Shown here: one piece after another, positions 1 through 7,866 of the stretch | How positions within the stretch are numbered: the first letter of the stretch is position 1 | How the letters are laid out: each line of letters opens with the position of its first letter | NCBI GenBank assembly: GCA_963707125.1 | Contig: CAVPOU010000015.1 | Coordinates: 248,001 to 312,000, forward strand | Source of the DNA: CAVPDE01 sp963707125 | GTDB lineage: Bacteria; Desulfobacterota; DSM-4660; Desulfatiglandales; HGW-15 | Reading direction: 5' to 3' | DNA length: 64,000 nucleotides | Notes under the pieces: generated by a model | What the model saw: the letters and a program-made list of their open reading frames with translations, nothing else | The model's database searches: none | Told to the model about the DNA's origin: nothing | Made by a program: the position numbers and the translations under genes

Positions 1-209
1 ATGCGGTAGCACTCTCCCTCCTTAGAAAATGCTTCCATCCGGTCCTGGGACTGTTTCAGAATCATGGAAAGGCTCTCAACCACTTCCTCATCCTGAACCA
101 TGACCTCGAGCACCTCTCCAGGATTGAGCCGGGACAGAGCACTCTTGCACTTCAACAAACAGATGGGTGAAACCACGCCGATAAGATCCAGTGTTGAAGC
201 CATTTCCAT
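1..209 (-). CDS. TusA/SirA-family sulfur carrier-like protein, 3' end cut by the window edge
   Basis: Reading the minus strand from ATG 209 gives about 69 residues that match the TusA fold pattern: a beta strand LDLIGV, the active-site loop, then a helix KCKSALSRLNPGEVLEV and a second strand. The last several residues lie outside the window. RBS AGGGA sits six bases before ATG 209; ATG 203 is an alternative. TusA proteins carry persulfide on the first Cys of a CPxP motif; here that loop reads SPIC, so the usual Cys is Ser14, and a Cys (17) replaces the last Pro, with another at 21. A sulfur-relay role is inferred from the fold and from LarE and YcaO neighbours. It is divergent from the sigma-54 activator at 534 and has its own sigma-54 promoter. 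Confidence 0.75.
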   Translation of the reverse strand, partial: MEMASTLDLIGVVSPICLLKCKSALSRLNPGEVLEVMVQDEEVVESLSMILKQSQDRMEAFSKEGECYR

Positions 210-242
210 CCAAAGTCCCTGCAAGGCTGATGCGATTGTTTT

Positions 243-258
243 TGCAAGCCCTGTGCCC
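243..258 (-). promoter_or_regulatory. Sigma-54 (-24/-12) promoter for the TusA-like gene
   Basis: On the minus strand the sequence reads GGGCACAGGGCTTGCA. The invariant GG (257-256) and GC (245-244) are exactly ten bases apart, as sigma-54 holoenzyme requires. Transcription would begin near 232, leaving a leader of about 22 bases before ATG 209. The neighbouring gene at 534 encodes a sigma-54 activator, which fits. Confidence 0.7.
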
Positions 259-334
259 GCCAATACGGATTTCTCTCCTGTCTCCAGTCCAGTGTTTTTT
301 GACGTTTTCGCAATAAGCGACAAACGCGCTTTCC

Positions 335-422
335 GTTCATGGTTCGATACCTCACCACGAACGGAAAATCTCATTATTACGATACTTTGTAAGCGTTCGC
401 TCTGAGGTATCGAAGGGTGAAC
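335..422. promoter_or_regulatory. Long spaced inverted repeat, candidate upstream activator site
   Basis: The 19-base arm at 335-353 (GTTCATGGTTCGATACCTC) and the arm at 404-422 (GAGGTATCGAAGGGTGAAC) are complementary at 16 of 19 positions across a 50-base gap. Their centres are about 110 and 180 bases upstream of the predicted sigma-54 start near 232, the distance at which NtrC-type activators usually bind. The assignment as binding sites is inference. Confidence 0.45.
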
Positions 423-489
423 GCGAACTCTTGTGAAGCTTTCTTATTTCGTCAACCGTGAAATGCGGCTTGACGCAACCTCCCGAGAG

Positions 490-525
490 TGTTTAAAGTG
501 TCCTAAACAGGTGATTAAACAGGTG
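490..525 (+). promoter_or_regulatory. Operator-like dyad and direct repeat before the sigma-54 activator
   Basis: TGTTTA (490-495) and TAAACA (504-509) form a perfect dyad with an eight-base spacer. The ten bases TAAACAGGTG occur at 504-513 and again at 516-525, twelve bases apart. The position just ahead of ATG 534 suggests autoregulation or a shared control site for the divergent pair. Confidence 0.4.
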
Positions 526-533
526 GGCATGAC

Positions 534-1901
534 ATGAACACTCAGGAGAGCAACCGTTATCTCAAGAACATCATCGGCACCATGAACGATGGGCTGTTAC
601 TGGTCGCGCCCGATGGAACCTTGCTCATGGTGAACAAGGCCTTTGAAGAACTGACAGGGTACAAGGCAGACGAGGTGGTGGGAAGACCCTGCACGCTGCT
701 TAATTGCGACGCCTGTGAGACCACGCTTAAGAAGGACGGCACTTCATGGTGCAGTTTGTTTGAAAAGGGGCAGGTGATCAAGAAGCGCTGTTCCCTCATA
801 AAAAAGGATGGCTCCTGTCTTGCCGTGCTCAAGAATGCTTCTCTTCTCAAGGACGATGATGGACTCACTCTGGGGGCTGTGGAGACCCTGACGGACATCT
901 CGGAGGTAGAAAGGCTGGATCGGGAAGTGCACCATATTTCCCATCAGCTGGAGATCAAGAATAGTTTTCAGGGGATCGTTGGAGACTCCCCGGTGATGCA
1001 GAAGATCTACCAGGTCGTTCAGAAGGCTGCTTTAAGCGATGCACCCGTCATCATTTATGGAGAAAGCGGCACGGGGAAAGAATTGGTCGCGAGGGCCATT
1101 CATCTCATGGGCAGGAGGAAAGAAGGGCCTTTTGTCCAGCTCAACTGCGCCGCGCTCAATGAAGCCTTGCTCGAGAGTGAGCTTTTCGGTCACATCAAAG
1201 GGGCCTTCACAGGAGCCTATCGTCATCGAATCGGCCGGTTCGAAGCAGCCCATGAAGGAGACCTCTTTCTTGACGAGATTGCGGACATCCCTGTGGCCAC
1301 GCAGGTGAAGCTCCTCCGTGTCCTTGAAACAAAACAGTTCGAGCGGGTTGGAGACCATCGCCCCATCTCGGTAGACGTTCGGATTATCACGGCCACAAAC
1401 AAGGATCTTCAGGAGATGATCGACGGCAAGAGATTCAGAGAGGATCTCTTCTTTCGCATCAATGTCATTCCTATTCATCTTCCGCCCCTTCGCGAGCGAC
1501 TGGAGGACGTCCCCCTTCTGGTGAACGCTTTTGTGGAGCGCTTGCGGGAACGGACAGGGAAGAGGATCACCGGTTTGTCGCCGGAGTCCATGGACCGGTT
1601 CATGTCCTACTCGTGGCCGGGTAATGTGCGGGAGCTGAAAAGCGCCCTGGAGTACGCCTTTGTGATTGCAGAAAAAGGAATCATTGCTTTGGGGCAGTTG
1701 CCGCACCCGCTTGTTTCGCCGGCAACCCGTTATCCTGCAAACCTGAAGAAACCTGAAGAAAAAATCGCTCTCATTGAAGCTCTCCGGCAAAGCAACGGAA
1801 ACCAGTCCATGGCAGCAAGGACTCTGGGGGTTAATCGCGTGACCGTCTGGAACCGGATGAGGAAGTACGGCATTGATCTCCGGAAGGTGATGCTGCCGTG
1901 A
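534..1901 (+). CDS. PAS-domain sigma-54-dependent transcriptional activator (no receiver)
   Basis: A 455-residue enhancer-binding protein. An N-terminal PAS domain (about 8-125) replaces the usual receiver. The AAA+ domain (about 145-370) has Walker A GESGTGKE (176-183), the sigma-54 contact loop GAFTGA (223-228) and the Walker B-like LFLDEIAD. A Fis-type HTH ends the protein (about 410-450, with NQSMAARTLGVNRVTVWNRM). The PAS domain is unusually Cys-rich: C53, C58, C61, C73, C86 and C95, spaced CxxxxCxxC-x11-C-x12-C-x8-C, suggesting a metal, Fe-S or thiol-redox sensor (inference). It is divergent from the TusA-like gene, whose sigma-54 promoter it probably activates, and precedes larE-like and ycaO-like genes. 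Confidence 0.92.
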   Translation: MNTQESNRYLKNIIGTMNDGLLLVAPDGTLLMVNKAFEELTGYKADEVVGRPCTLLNCDACETTLKKDGTSWCSLFEKGQVIKKRCSLIKKDGSCLAVLKNASLLKDDDGLTLGAVETLTDISEVERLDREVHHISHQLEIKNSFQGIVGDSPVMQKIYQVVQKAALSDAPVIIYGESGTGKELVARAIHLMGRRKEGPFVQLNCAALNEALLESELFGHIKGAFTGAYRHRIGRFEAAHEGDLFLDEIADIPVATQVKLLRVLETKQFERVGDHRPISVDVRIITATNKDLQEMIDGKRFREDLFFRINVIPIHLPPLRERLEDVPLLVNAFVERLRERTGKRITGLSPESMDRFMSYSWPGNVRELKSALEYAFVIAEKGIIALGQLPHPLVSPATRYPANLKKPEEKIALIEALRQSNGNQSMAARTLGVNRVTVWNRMRKYGIDLRKVMLP

Positions 1902-2132
1902 AGAAGAAGGCAGTAGACAGAATACAGAAGACAGCATCAATCAGATGACAGAGGACAGGTGGCAGAGGACAGAAAAAAAATGACAAATTCCAAAATCCAA
2001 ATGTCAAATGAATGTCAAAGCCCAAAGACTTACAATTTTGGTATTTGAGCTTTGGATTTCATTTGAACTTTGAGCTTTGGCATTAGACATTTCAGATATT
2101 TTTCTATCATTGCAAGATTATGGATCTAACTG
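1902..2132. other. Intergenic low-complexity tract
   Basis: Two degenerate runs fill the gap: repeats of the form CAGAGGACAG (1935-1975) and AT-rich words such as CCAAATGTCAAATG with inverted echoes (1980-2095). No clear promoter or terminator is visible. Confidence 0.4.
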
Positions 2133-2954
2133 ATGATTGACCCAAAAGAAGCTCATGATAAAAGACGGACCCTCCTCGATAACCTGAGGGCCCTCGATTC
2201 CCTCCTCGTGGCCTTTTCAGGAGGCGTGGACAGCACCTTTCTTCTGGCCATGGCTCGCGAAGCCCTGGGCAAAAAGGTTCTTGCCGTCACCGCCCATTCG
2301 ATCATTTACCCCCGGAGGGAGGTCGAGGAAGCCGTGGCCTTTGCAAGGCTCCAGGGGATCGAGCACGTGCTTCTCGCCTCCGAAGCCTCTCATCTCCCTG
2401 AGTTCGTCGCGAACACAAGTGAGAGATGCTACTTTTGCAAGAAATACCTGTTTGGCCGGCTCAAGGAAATAGCCGCGGAAAGGGGCATTCGTCATATTGC
2501 CCATGCGGCCAACATGGATGATTTCGATGACTTTCGTCCGGGGTGGAAAGCTGCCGTGGAAATGGAGGGCATTGCCCCTCTCGTGGATGCTCGTCTGACC
2601 AAGGAAGAAATTCGCTTTCTCTCCAGAGAAATGGGACTCTCTACCTGGGACAAGCCTTCCATGGCCTGCCTGGCTTCCAGGATTCCCTATGGAGAACCCA
2701 TTACCGAGACAACACTCCGGATGATCGGAGAGGCCGAGAAAGAGATCGCCTCTCACGGCTTCACGCAATATCGCGTCAGGGTCCACGGATCTGTTGCGAG
2801 GATTGAAGTGCCGGTCTCAGACATGAACAGAATCATTGAACCGGAAATCAGAGAGAGACTTCTGGCAAAGCTCAAGAATCTCGGTTTTCTTTACGTGACC
2901 ATTGACCTTGAAGGATATGTGACGGGAAGCATGAATCGGCCGCTGAAGAAGTAG
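2133..2954 (+). CDS. larE: LarE-like ATP-dependent sulfur transferase (PP-loop family)
   Basis: A 273-residue PP-loop (AANH) protein. The adenylating P-loop SGGVDS is at 29-34. LarE hallmarks follow: ERCYFCKKYLFG with C99 and C102, and SMACLASRIPYGEPI with C179. In LarE the Cys equivalent to C179 donates sulfur to the nickel-pincer precursor in single-Cys enzymes; homologues with all three Cys hold a 4Fe-4S cluster instead, and this protein has all three. LarB and LarC, needed for the pincer cofactor, are not in the window, so the substrate may differ. ATG 2133 has no strong RBS. The YcaO gene follows on the same strand, 206 bases downstream, supporting a sulfur-transfer role but not proving an operon. 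Confidence 0.85.
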   Translation: MIDPKEAHDKRRTLLDNLRALDSLLVAFSGGVDSTFLLAMAREALGKKVLAVTAHSIIYPRREVEEAVAFARLQGIEHVLLASEASHLPEFVANTSERCYFCKKYLFGRLKEIAAERGIRHIAHAANMDDFDDFRPGWKAAVEMEGIAPLVDARLTKEEIRFLSREMGLSTWDKPSMACLASRIPYGEPITETTLRMIGEAEKEIASHGFTQYRVRVHGSVARIEVPVSDMNRIIEPEIRERLLAKLKNLGFLYVTIDLEGYVTGSMNRPLKK

Positions 2955-3160
2955 GCAGTATGCAGTAAACAGTAGGCAGTCAACCGGAAAGGAAGAATGC
3001 CCAAAGCCAAAGCCCAAGAAAATGCAATCACGAAAGCACGAAAATTGGAAAACACGAAAAAAGAGTGTTGGGGTAAAGGAGTGAAGGAGTATTAGTTTTA
3101 AACCATTACTCCAGTACTCCAATACTCCATTACTCCAAATCCCTAAGAAGGAGTTTTCGT
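2955..3160. other. Intergenic tract with two simple repeat families
   Basis: A GCAGTAnnCAGTA-type tract (2955-2985) and a run of ACTCC words (3093-3138, of the form ATTACTCCAGTACTCC) occupy this gap. Both word families recur elsewhere in the window (8950, 12880, 30090, 30615; 48895, 55470). The RBS AAGGAG at 3148-3153 serves the next gene. Confidence 0.5.
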
Positions 3161-4894
3161 TTGAGTCACAGGATTGTTCTAAAGGATGCTTACAAAGGCT
3201 ACACGCTTGACCAGGACAAAATCATCCCTCCGGAGGAGACGGTCCAACGTTTCAGGGCAAAGCTCAAAGAGCTGGACCTGGATATCCTGGAGAGGACCAT
3301 CCGCATCGACAACGGCAGGCTCGGCATTCCTGTCTATTTCAGCATCTGCGGAAAGGACGCACTCGAAGTCATCGGGACAAAGAAACAGATGGGCAAAGGC
3401 TGCACCCCTCAGCAGTCCGAAGCCAGCGCGATCATGGAACTTGCAGAGAGGTTCAGTTTCTTCAGTTTCTGCAAGAACCCGGCGAATTTTTTTGTTGAAA
3501 CCTACCGCAACCTGAAAGACCGAGCTCTTACCCTGGACATGATCGCGCTCTCTGTGCACGACCAATCGGAGGACGTGGAAAGGGCGCAGGAAATCTTCTC
3601 TGGGCTGCCCCTCAAGTGGACCTGGGCCTACAACCTGACCACGCAGGAAGAGGTCCTCGTTCCCTTTAACTGGTTCTACACCATCAACGAATTCAACGGG
3701 CCTTCCGCCGGCAATTGCGTGGAAGAAGCCCTTTCCCAGGGGATTTCGGAAGTTGTGGAAAGACATGTGTGTTCCATCGTGAGCCGGAATCGTTTGAAAG
3801 TCCCCTCCATTTCCCTGAAATCCATCAGCGATCCCGTGGCCCTTGACCTGGTCCGAAAATACGAAAAGGCCGGCGTGAAGCTCTTTGCGAACGACTTTTC
3901 CCTGGATACGGGCATCCCGAGCGTGGGAGCTCTCGCTTACGACCCGGCCACCTTCCCGGGCAAGAGCGAGATCGTGTGGACCGCAGGAACAACTCCCAGT
4001 CCTCACAAAGCCCTGATCCGGGGGATCACCGAAGTCGCCCAGCTGGCGGGCGATTTCAACACGAGCTCCAATTACGTGGCCAGCGGTTTGCCCAAATTCA
4101 CCACCCTGGAGGAAGCCGGCTTTGTGATGCACCCGGGAAGCGAAATCCCGATCCAGTCTCTTCCTGACCTCTCGAACGACAACATCCGGGTGGAAATCGA
4201 AAACTGCGTTTCCGCCCTGGCCCGGGCGGGGTTGTCTGTCCTCGTCATCAACGTGACCCATGGGAGGCTTCAAATCCCGAGCTTCTACACCATCATTCCC
4301 GGAGCCCACTTCCGCGAACGGGCAGCAGGAACAAGCCTCGGTTTGTTTTCTGCAAAACTAATTGCCGAAAGCGGAAATCCCCTCTGGGCCATCCCGGAGC
4401 TGGAAAAAATGGACAAGCTCCTGCCGGGCAAGTACTACATCCAGTTCTTCCTCGGCACCTGCCATCTGGCTCTCGAAGAACCGGGGAAAGCCCTTCCCTT
4501 CTTCGAGAAAGCTCTGGCTCTCGATCCCAAGGAGCAGGATATCCCGAGCATCCATTCTTACCTGGGGTTGTGCCTGAAAGATCTCGGACACTATCGGGAA
4601 GCGATTGCCGCGGTTCACAAAGCAGAGGCGTTGGACCATGAAAGGACGGATGTCTACAACCTGATGGGCTACTGTTACTACAAGCTCAAGGAGCATGAAA
4701 AAGCGATCGACTGCTTCAGACGGGTTCTTGAACTCAACCCTGCTTCCGCGATCGATTATGCGAATATCGGTTCCAATTATCGGGAGATGGGAGACAGGGA
4801 AAAAGCCGTCAGCTACTACAGGCTCGCCCTGGAACTGGACCCCACGATCGACTTTGCCAGAGAAAATCTAGAGAAGCTTCAAAGGGACGAGTGA
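3161..4894 (+). CDS. YcaO-domain protein with C-terminal TPR repeats
   Basis: A 577-residue protein that starts at TTG 3161; AAGGAG lies seven bases upstream, which decides this start. The N-terminal two thirds are a YcaO domain: GKGCTPQQSEASAIMELAER (79-97) is the first ATP/Mg motif, and NCVEEALSQGISEVVERH near 190 and HKALIRGITEVAQ near 280 supply the conserved Glu/Arg pairs. About residues 420-577 are four tetratricopeptide repeats (for example YNLMGYCYYKLKEHEKAID). YcaO enzymes phosphorylate backbone amides to make azolines or thioamides; the thioamide branch needs a sulfur donor. Clustering with LarE-like and TusA-like genes suggests such a route (inference). No TfuA gene or precursor peptide is visible beside it. 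Confidence 0.88.
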   Translation: MSHRIVLKDAYKGYTLDQDKIIPPEETVQRFRAKLKELDLDILERTIRIDNGRLGIPVYFSICGKDALEVIGTKKQMGKGCTPQQSEASAIMELAERFSFFSFCKNPANFFVETYRNLKDRALTLDMIALSVHDQSEDVERAQEIFSGLPLKWTWAYNLTTQEEVLVPFNWFYTINEFNGPSAGNCVEEALSQGISEVVERHVCSIVSRNRLKVPSISLKSISDPVALDLVRKYEKAGVKLFANDFSLDTGIPSVGALAYDPATFPGKSEIVWTAGTTPSPHKALIRGITEVAQLAGDFNTSSNYVASGLPKFTTLEEAGFVMHPGSEIPIQSLPDLSNDNIRVEIENCVSALARAGLSVLVINVTHGRLQIPSFYTIIPGAHFRERAAGTSLGLFSAKLIAESGNPLWAIPELEKMDKLLPGKYYIQFFLGTCHLALEEPGKALPFFEKALALDPKEQDIPSIHSYLGLCLKDLGHYREAIAAVHKAEALDHERTDVYNLMGYCYYKLKEHEKAIDCFRRVLELNPASAIDYANIGSNYREMGDREKAVSYYRLALELDPTIDFARENLEKLQRDE

Positions 4895-5181
4895 ATAGTG
4901 AAGAGACAAAAGACAAGAGCTTGTCACTGGTGGCGGCCGTTTGCCGTAACCAAATTCGAATCTCGAAATCCGAAACTCGAAACAAATTCAAAGCACGAAT
5001 ACTCAAATGTTCAAAACAGGAACCGAGCTGCCCACGGTTTTGGTCATTTGAATTTGGGTCATTGGATATTGTTTAGGATTTCGTGCTTCGGATTTCGGAT
5101 TTTCACCCCTATCGCACCTCGCAGCAAACCTGTAGAGTAAAACCTTGAATTCGACGGACCGGCCTAATCCCTTGTCACTTC

Positions 5182-5640
5182 CTATTTCTTCTTCCGGAAC
5201 AGATCGAAGATGGAGGAGGGAGATTCCACGACCTTTTGGATTTTTTCCTTGATCTCTTTCTTTTCTGCGCCATCCTTCTTGTGCCAGGCCCCTTCAATCT
5301 TCCCCAGGAGATCGTCGATTTCACAGGGTTTCGTGAGGTAGTCATAGGCCCCGAGCTTGATGGCTTCCAGGGCCGTGTCAATGGACCCGTGGCCTGTGAG
5401 GATCAGCGTTTCCGTGAAAAGCCCGAGCTTCTTGATTTCTTTAAGGGTGGTGAGCCCGTCCATGCCCGGCATCTTCAAATCCAGAACCACCACGTCGAAG
5501 TTTTCTTTCTCAAGGGCCTGAATGGCCGCATCTCCGCTGTTTGCGGCCGTCACTTTGTATCCCCTGTTGGTGAGGAGCTTGCTCATGTTGGTGGTGAAAA
5601 CCACTTCGTCATCGACTAACAAGATCTTAGACCCTTTCAT
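5182..5640 (-). CDS. Single-domain response regulator
   Basis: A 152-residue protein with a receiver domain at 5-120: acidic pair DDE (10-12), phospho-acceptor Asp in VVVLDLKMPGMDG (about residue 54), Thr in LTGHGS and Lys in LTKPCE. The remaining 30 residues are a charged helix (KKDGAEKKEIKEKIQK) with no DNA-binding or enzymatic domain, so output is likely by protein contact or phosphotransfer. It is the second gene of an operon with the kinase starting at 7431, 21 bases apart. The receivers at 12980, 19450 and 48418 are close paralogues in size and ending. Confidence 0.92.
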   Translation of the reverse strand: MKGSKILLVDDEVVFTTNMSKLLTNRGYKVTAANSGDAAIQALEKENFDVVVLDLKMPGMDGLTTLKEIKKLGLFTETLILTGHGSIDTALEAIKLGAYDYLTKPCEIDDLLGKIEGAWHKKDGAEKKEIKEKIQKVVESPSSIFDLFRKKK

Positions 5641-5661
5641 GGCTTTTCCCTCCCTTTGAAC

Positions 5662-7431
5662 TTAACCCCTCTCCTGCGCCGCGGCGCCTTCCTGCACCTC
5701 CCCAGGCGGATGGTAGGGAACAGTCAGGGTAAATTCCGTTCCTTGCCCAACCTGGCTTTTCACCGAGATGCTCCCACCCAATCGCTGCATGATGCTGTAA
5801 CAAATGGAAAGACCAAGCCCGGTTCCTTTGCCTACCGCCTTGGTGGTGAAAAAGGGATCGAAGATCTTGTTGACAATCTCTTTCGGGATTCCGGCGCCCG
5901 TGTCTGCGAAGTGGATGAACACTTTCCGGTGTTCATCGTCGGCCCGGGTGGCCACGCGGATGGTCCCATAAGGCTTTCCATCGTGAGCGTCAATGGCGTT
6001 GGTGATGAGATTCAGAAACACTTGCTGAAGCTGTGAGGGGTCGGTCAGAACAGGTTTGAGGTTCTCATCCAGATCGGTCTGAAACTTGATCCCGCTCGAT
6101 CGGGCTTCCCTCTCCATGAGATCTACCACTTCTTCCAGGAATGAATTCAGGTCTACTTTTTCAATGACCGATCGGGTCCGGCGGGAGAATCTCAAGAGGT
6201 TGTGGGTGATGCGTTTGCACCGATTGATCTGCACGTCCATCTGGTTCAGGGATTCCGTGAGCTCCTTTCTGAACCCTTCGTCCAGATCCTGGGTCTGTTC
6301 CAACATATCGAGAAGAATCTGCCTTTCCGTCAGGATGATGGCCAGAGGATTGTTGATCTCATGGGCCACCCCTGCCGAAAGCTCCCCCAGAGAAGCCATC
6401 TTGCCTGCTTCCATGAGTTGCCGGCCCAGTTGGTCCGCCTCCATATCCCGATTCTTGATCACCCTGACCAGGTGCCTCGTGGTCAGGACGGACACGAGAA
6501 GAATGGTGAGCGCGCTCAAGTGGAGAAAGACCAGAGTCGCATAATTGGCGTAGTTCACTTCGTCATAGGCCTCGGAGTATTCCTGCTTCACCACGAGCCT
6601 CCACCGTGGCTCGCGAAACCAGGCAGTGGCAACGATCTCCTTTTTCGCCTTCGGGTTTTTCTCATCGGGCTCAACCACTTGGATCTTGATGCCTTCGTGA
6701 AAGGGCTCAAGAGGCATGGCCGACTTTTCCATGATTTTCCCGGTGAAACGAGGACTGGTCTGGTAGATTCCCTCTTCATTTAAAAGGTAGACTTCACCGG
6801 TCTTTCCTATCCTTACGTTTTCCACCAGGGACCGGAAGACCTCCGTATCCACCGTGGCCCTCAAAATCCACTTCTCTCCTTTTTCCTGGCGGGCAACGGC
6901 AATGATGAAATGAGGGACTTTCCGGAACCCCACGAACATATCACTGGTGAAAATGCCGCGCTCCATGACGTTCTTAAACCAAAAAGTTTGGGAGTAGTTC
7001 TTATCCATCAGGTCATAAGGGCCGACGTAAGCGAGGTGCCCGCCTTCCTCGCTGATGAGTCCCAGGTCGGAGATGGAGCCATATTCCTGATTCATGACCT
7101 CGAAGACATGAGCCAGGTTGCCCATCTCCTTCAGGTATTCTTTGGAGTGGGTTTGCGCGATCAATTGGAGCCTGGCACTGCGTTCTCTCAGGAAGAGTTC
7201 GATAATCTTCTTGTGATATTCGACCTCGGTCTGGAAAGAGTCCGTCATCCTGGTCTTGGCAAACCGGGTGTAGTGGATGTTGATCGCCCAGCCTACCAAG
7301 AGCAAAGGGACAAGGGAGCAAACCAGGGTGATCCCGATGAACTTGCGGTAGAGTTTGGCGTAATGACGCTTGCGCCACTCTTCCTCGGTTCTCTCGCCGC
7401 TGACCCCGTTTTCTAGCTCTGCCTGTGCCAT
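5662..7431 (-). CDS. Cache-domain sensor histidine kinase
   Basis: A 589-residue membrane kinase. The reading frame is open to 7653, but MAQAELENG at 7431 with a purine-rich GAGGGAAAG before it fits better, since the first transmembrane helix follows 24 residues later. Order: TM1 (about 24-46), extracytoplasmic dCache domain (47-290), TM2 (about 300-320), HisKA with GELSAGVAHEINNPL, and HATPase_c with LNLITNAIDAH, DTGAGIP and GKGTGLGLSI. The Cache domain carries the motif VGPYDL...WFKNV...SDMFVGFRKVPHF shared with four other kinases here (20131, 33252, 49023, 51746). It forms an operon with the receiver at 5182. The ligand is unknown. Confidence 0.93.
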   Translation of the reverse strand: MAQAELENGVSGERTEEEWRKRHYAKLYRKFIGITLVCSLVPLLLVGWAINIHYTRFAKTRMTDSFQTEVEYHKKIIELFLRERSARLQLIAQTHSKEYLKEMGNLAHVFEVMNQEYGSISDLGLISEEGGHLAYVGPYDLMDKNYSQTFWFKNVMERGIFTSDMFVGFRKVPHFIIAVARQEKGEKWILRATVDTEVFRSLVENVRIGKTGEVYLLNEEGIYQTSPRFTGKIMEKSAMPLEPFHEGIKIQVVEPDEKNPKAKKEIVATAWFREPRWRLVVKQEYSEAYDEVNYANYATLVFLHLSALTILLVSVLTTRHLVRVIKNRDMEADQLGRQLMEAGKMASLGELSAGVAHEINNPLAIILTERQILLDMLEQTQDLDEGFRKELTESLNQMDVQINRCKRITHNLLRFSRRTRSVIEKVDLNSFLEEVVDLMEREARSSGIKFQTDLDENLKPVLTDPSQLQQVFLNLITNAIDAHDGKPYGTIRVATRADDEHRKVFIHFADTGAGIPKEIVNKIFDPFFTTKAVGKGTGLGLSICYSIMQRLGGSISVKSQVGQGTEFTLTVPYHPPGEVQEGAAAQERG

Positions 7432-7699
7432 CTTTCCCTCTTGCCCCAAAGCCGGAGGCTTTTTGGTCCCTCCCAGGGATAAAGAACAACCGCACGAACC
7501 CCAAGATAATTTGTAAAGATTCAAGATACATGCCAAAAAATCGTCCAAAGAGAGATCTGGTGACAGGAATCCCGATAGCCCTAATCCAAAGAGATCGCTT
7601 GGGAAATAGAGGAAGGCCCCTGCCTCCGGAAAGGCATTGGCGAGCCTTGTCACCCCTGAGGTGACGTTTCGTGGAAACAGAAGTTTTCAGTGAAGACCC

Positions 7700-7772
7700 T
7701 TCACCCCCACCTCACCTCCCCCGTCGAGGGGGAGGAAGGCTTGGGGGTAAGGACGCAGGGGAGGGGTAAGCG
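7700..7772. repeat. GC-rich palindromic element fragment (family R2)
   Basis: CACCTCCCCCGTCGAGGGGGAGGAAGG-like palindrome, split here as CCTCCCCCGTCG / AGGGGGAGG, in the gap between the divergent kinase and the BioD-like gene. It belongs to the family with full copies at 8998, 43601 and 62933. Confidence 0.6.
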
Positions 7773-7809
7773 CATGGGCATAAGTAAGTCTATACGCAGT
7801 CATTTCGAT

Positions 7810-7838
7810 TTGATGTTTGCCGACAAAAGACCTATAAT
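7810..7838 (+). promoter_or_regulatory. Sigma-70-type promoter for the BioD-like/DRTGG gene
   Basis: TTGATG (7810-7815) and a perfect TATAAT (7833-7838) are 17 bases apart. The predicted start near 7845 leaves a short leader before the RBS AGGGGG and ATG 7867. Confidence 0.65.
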
Positions 7839-7866
7839 GCACCGTCTGACGAAGCAAGGGGGTTTC

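Noticed and set aside
2133..2954. Certain role in nickel-pincer (lactate racemase) cofactor synthesis
   Set aside because: LarE motifs are clear, but LarA, LarB and LarC are not in the window, and the neighbours point to another sulfur use; the family is kept but the pathway is left open.
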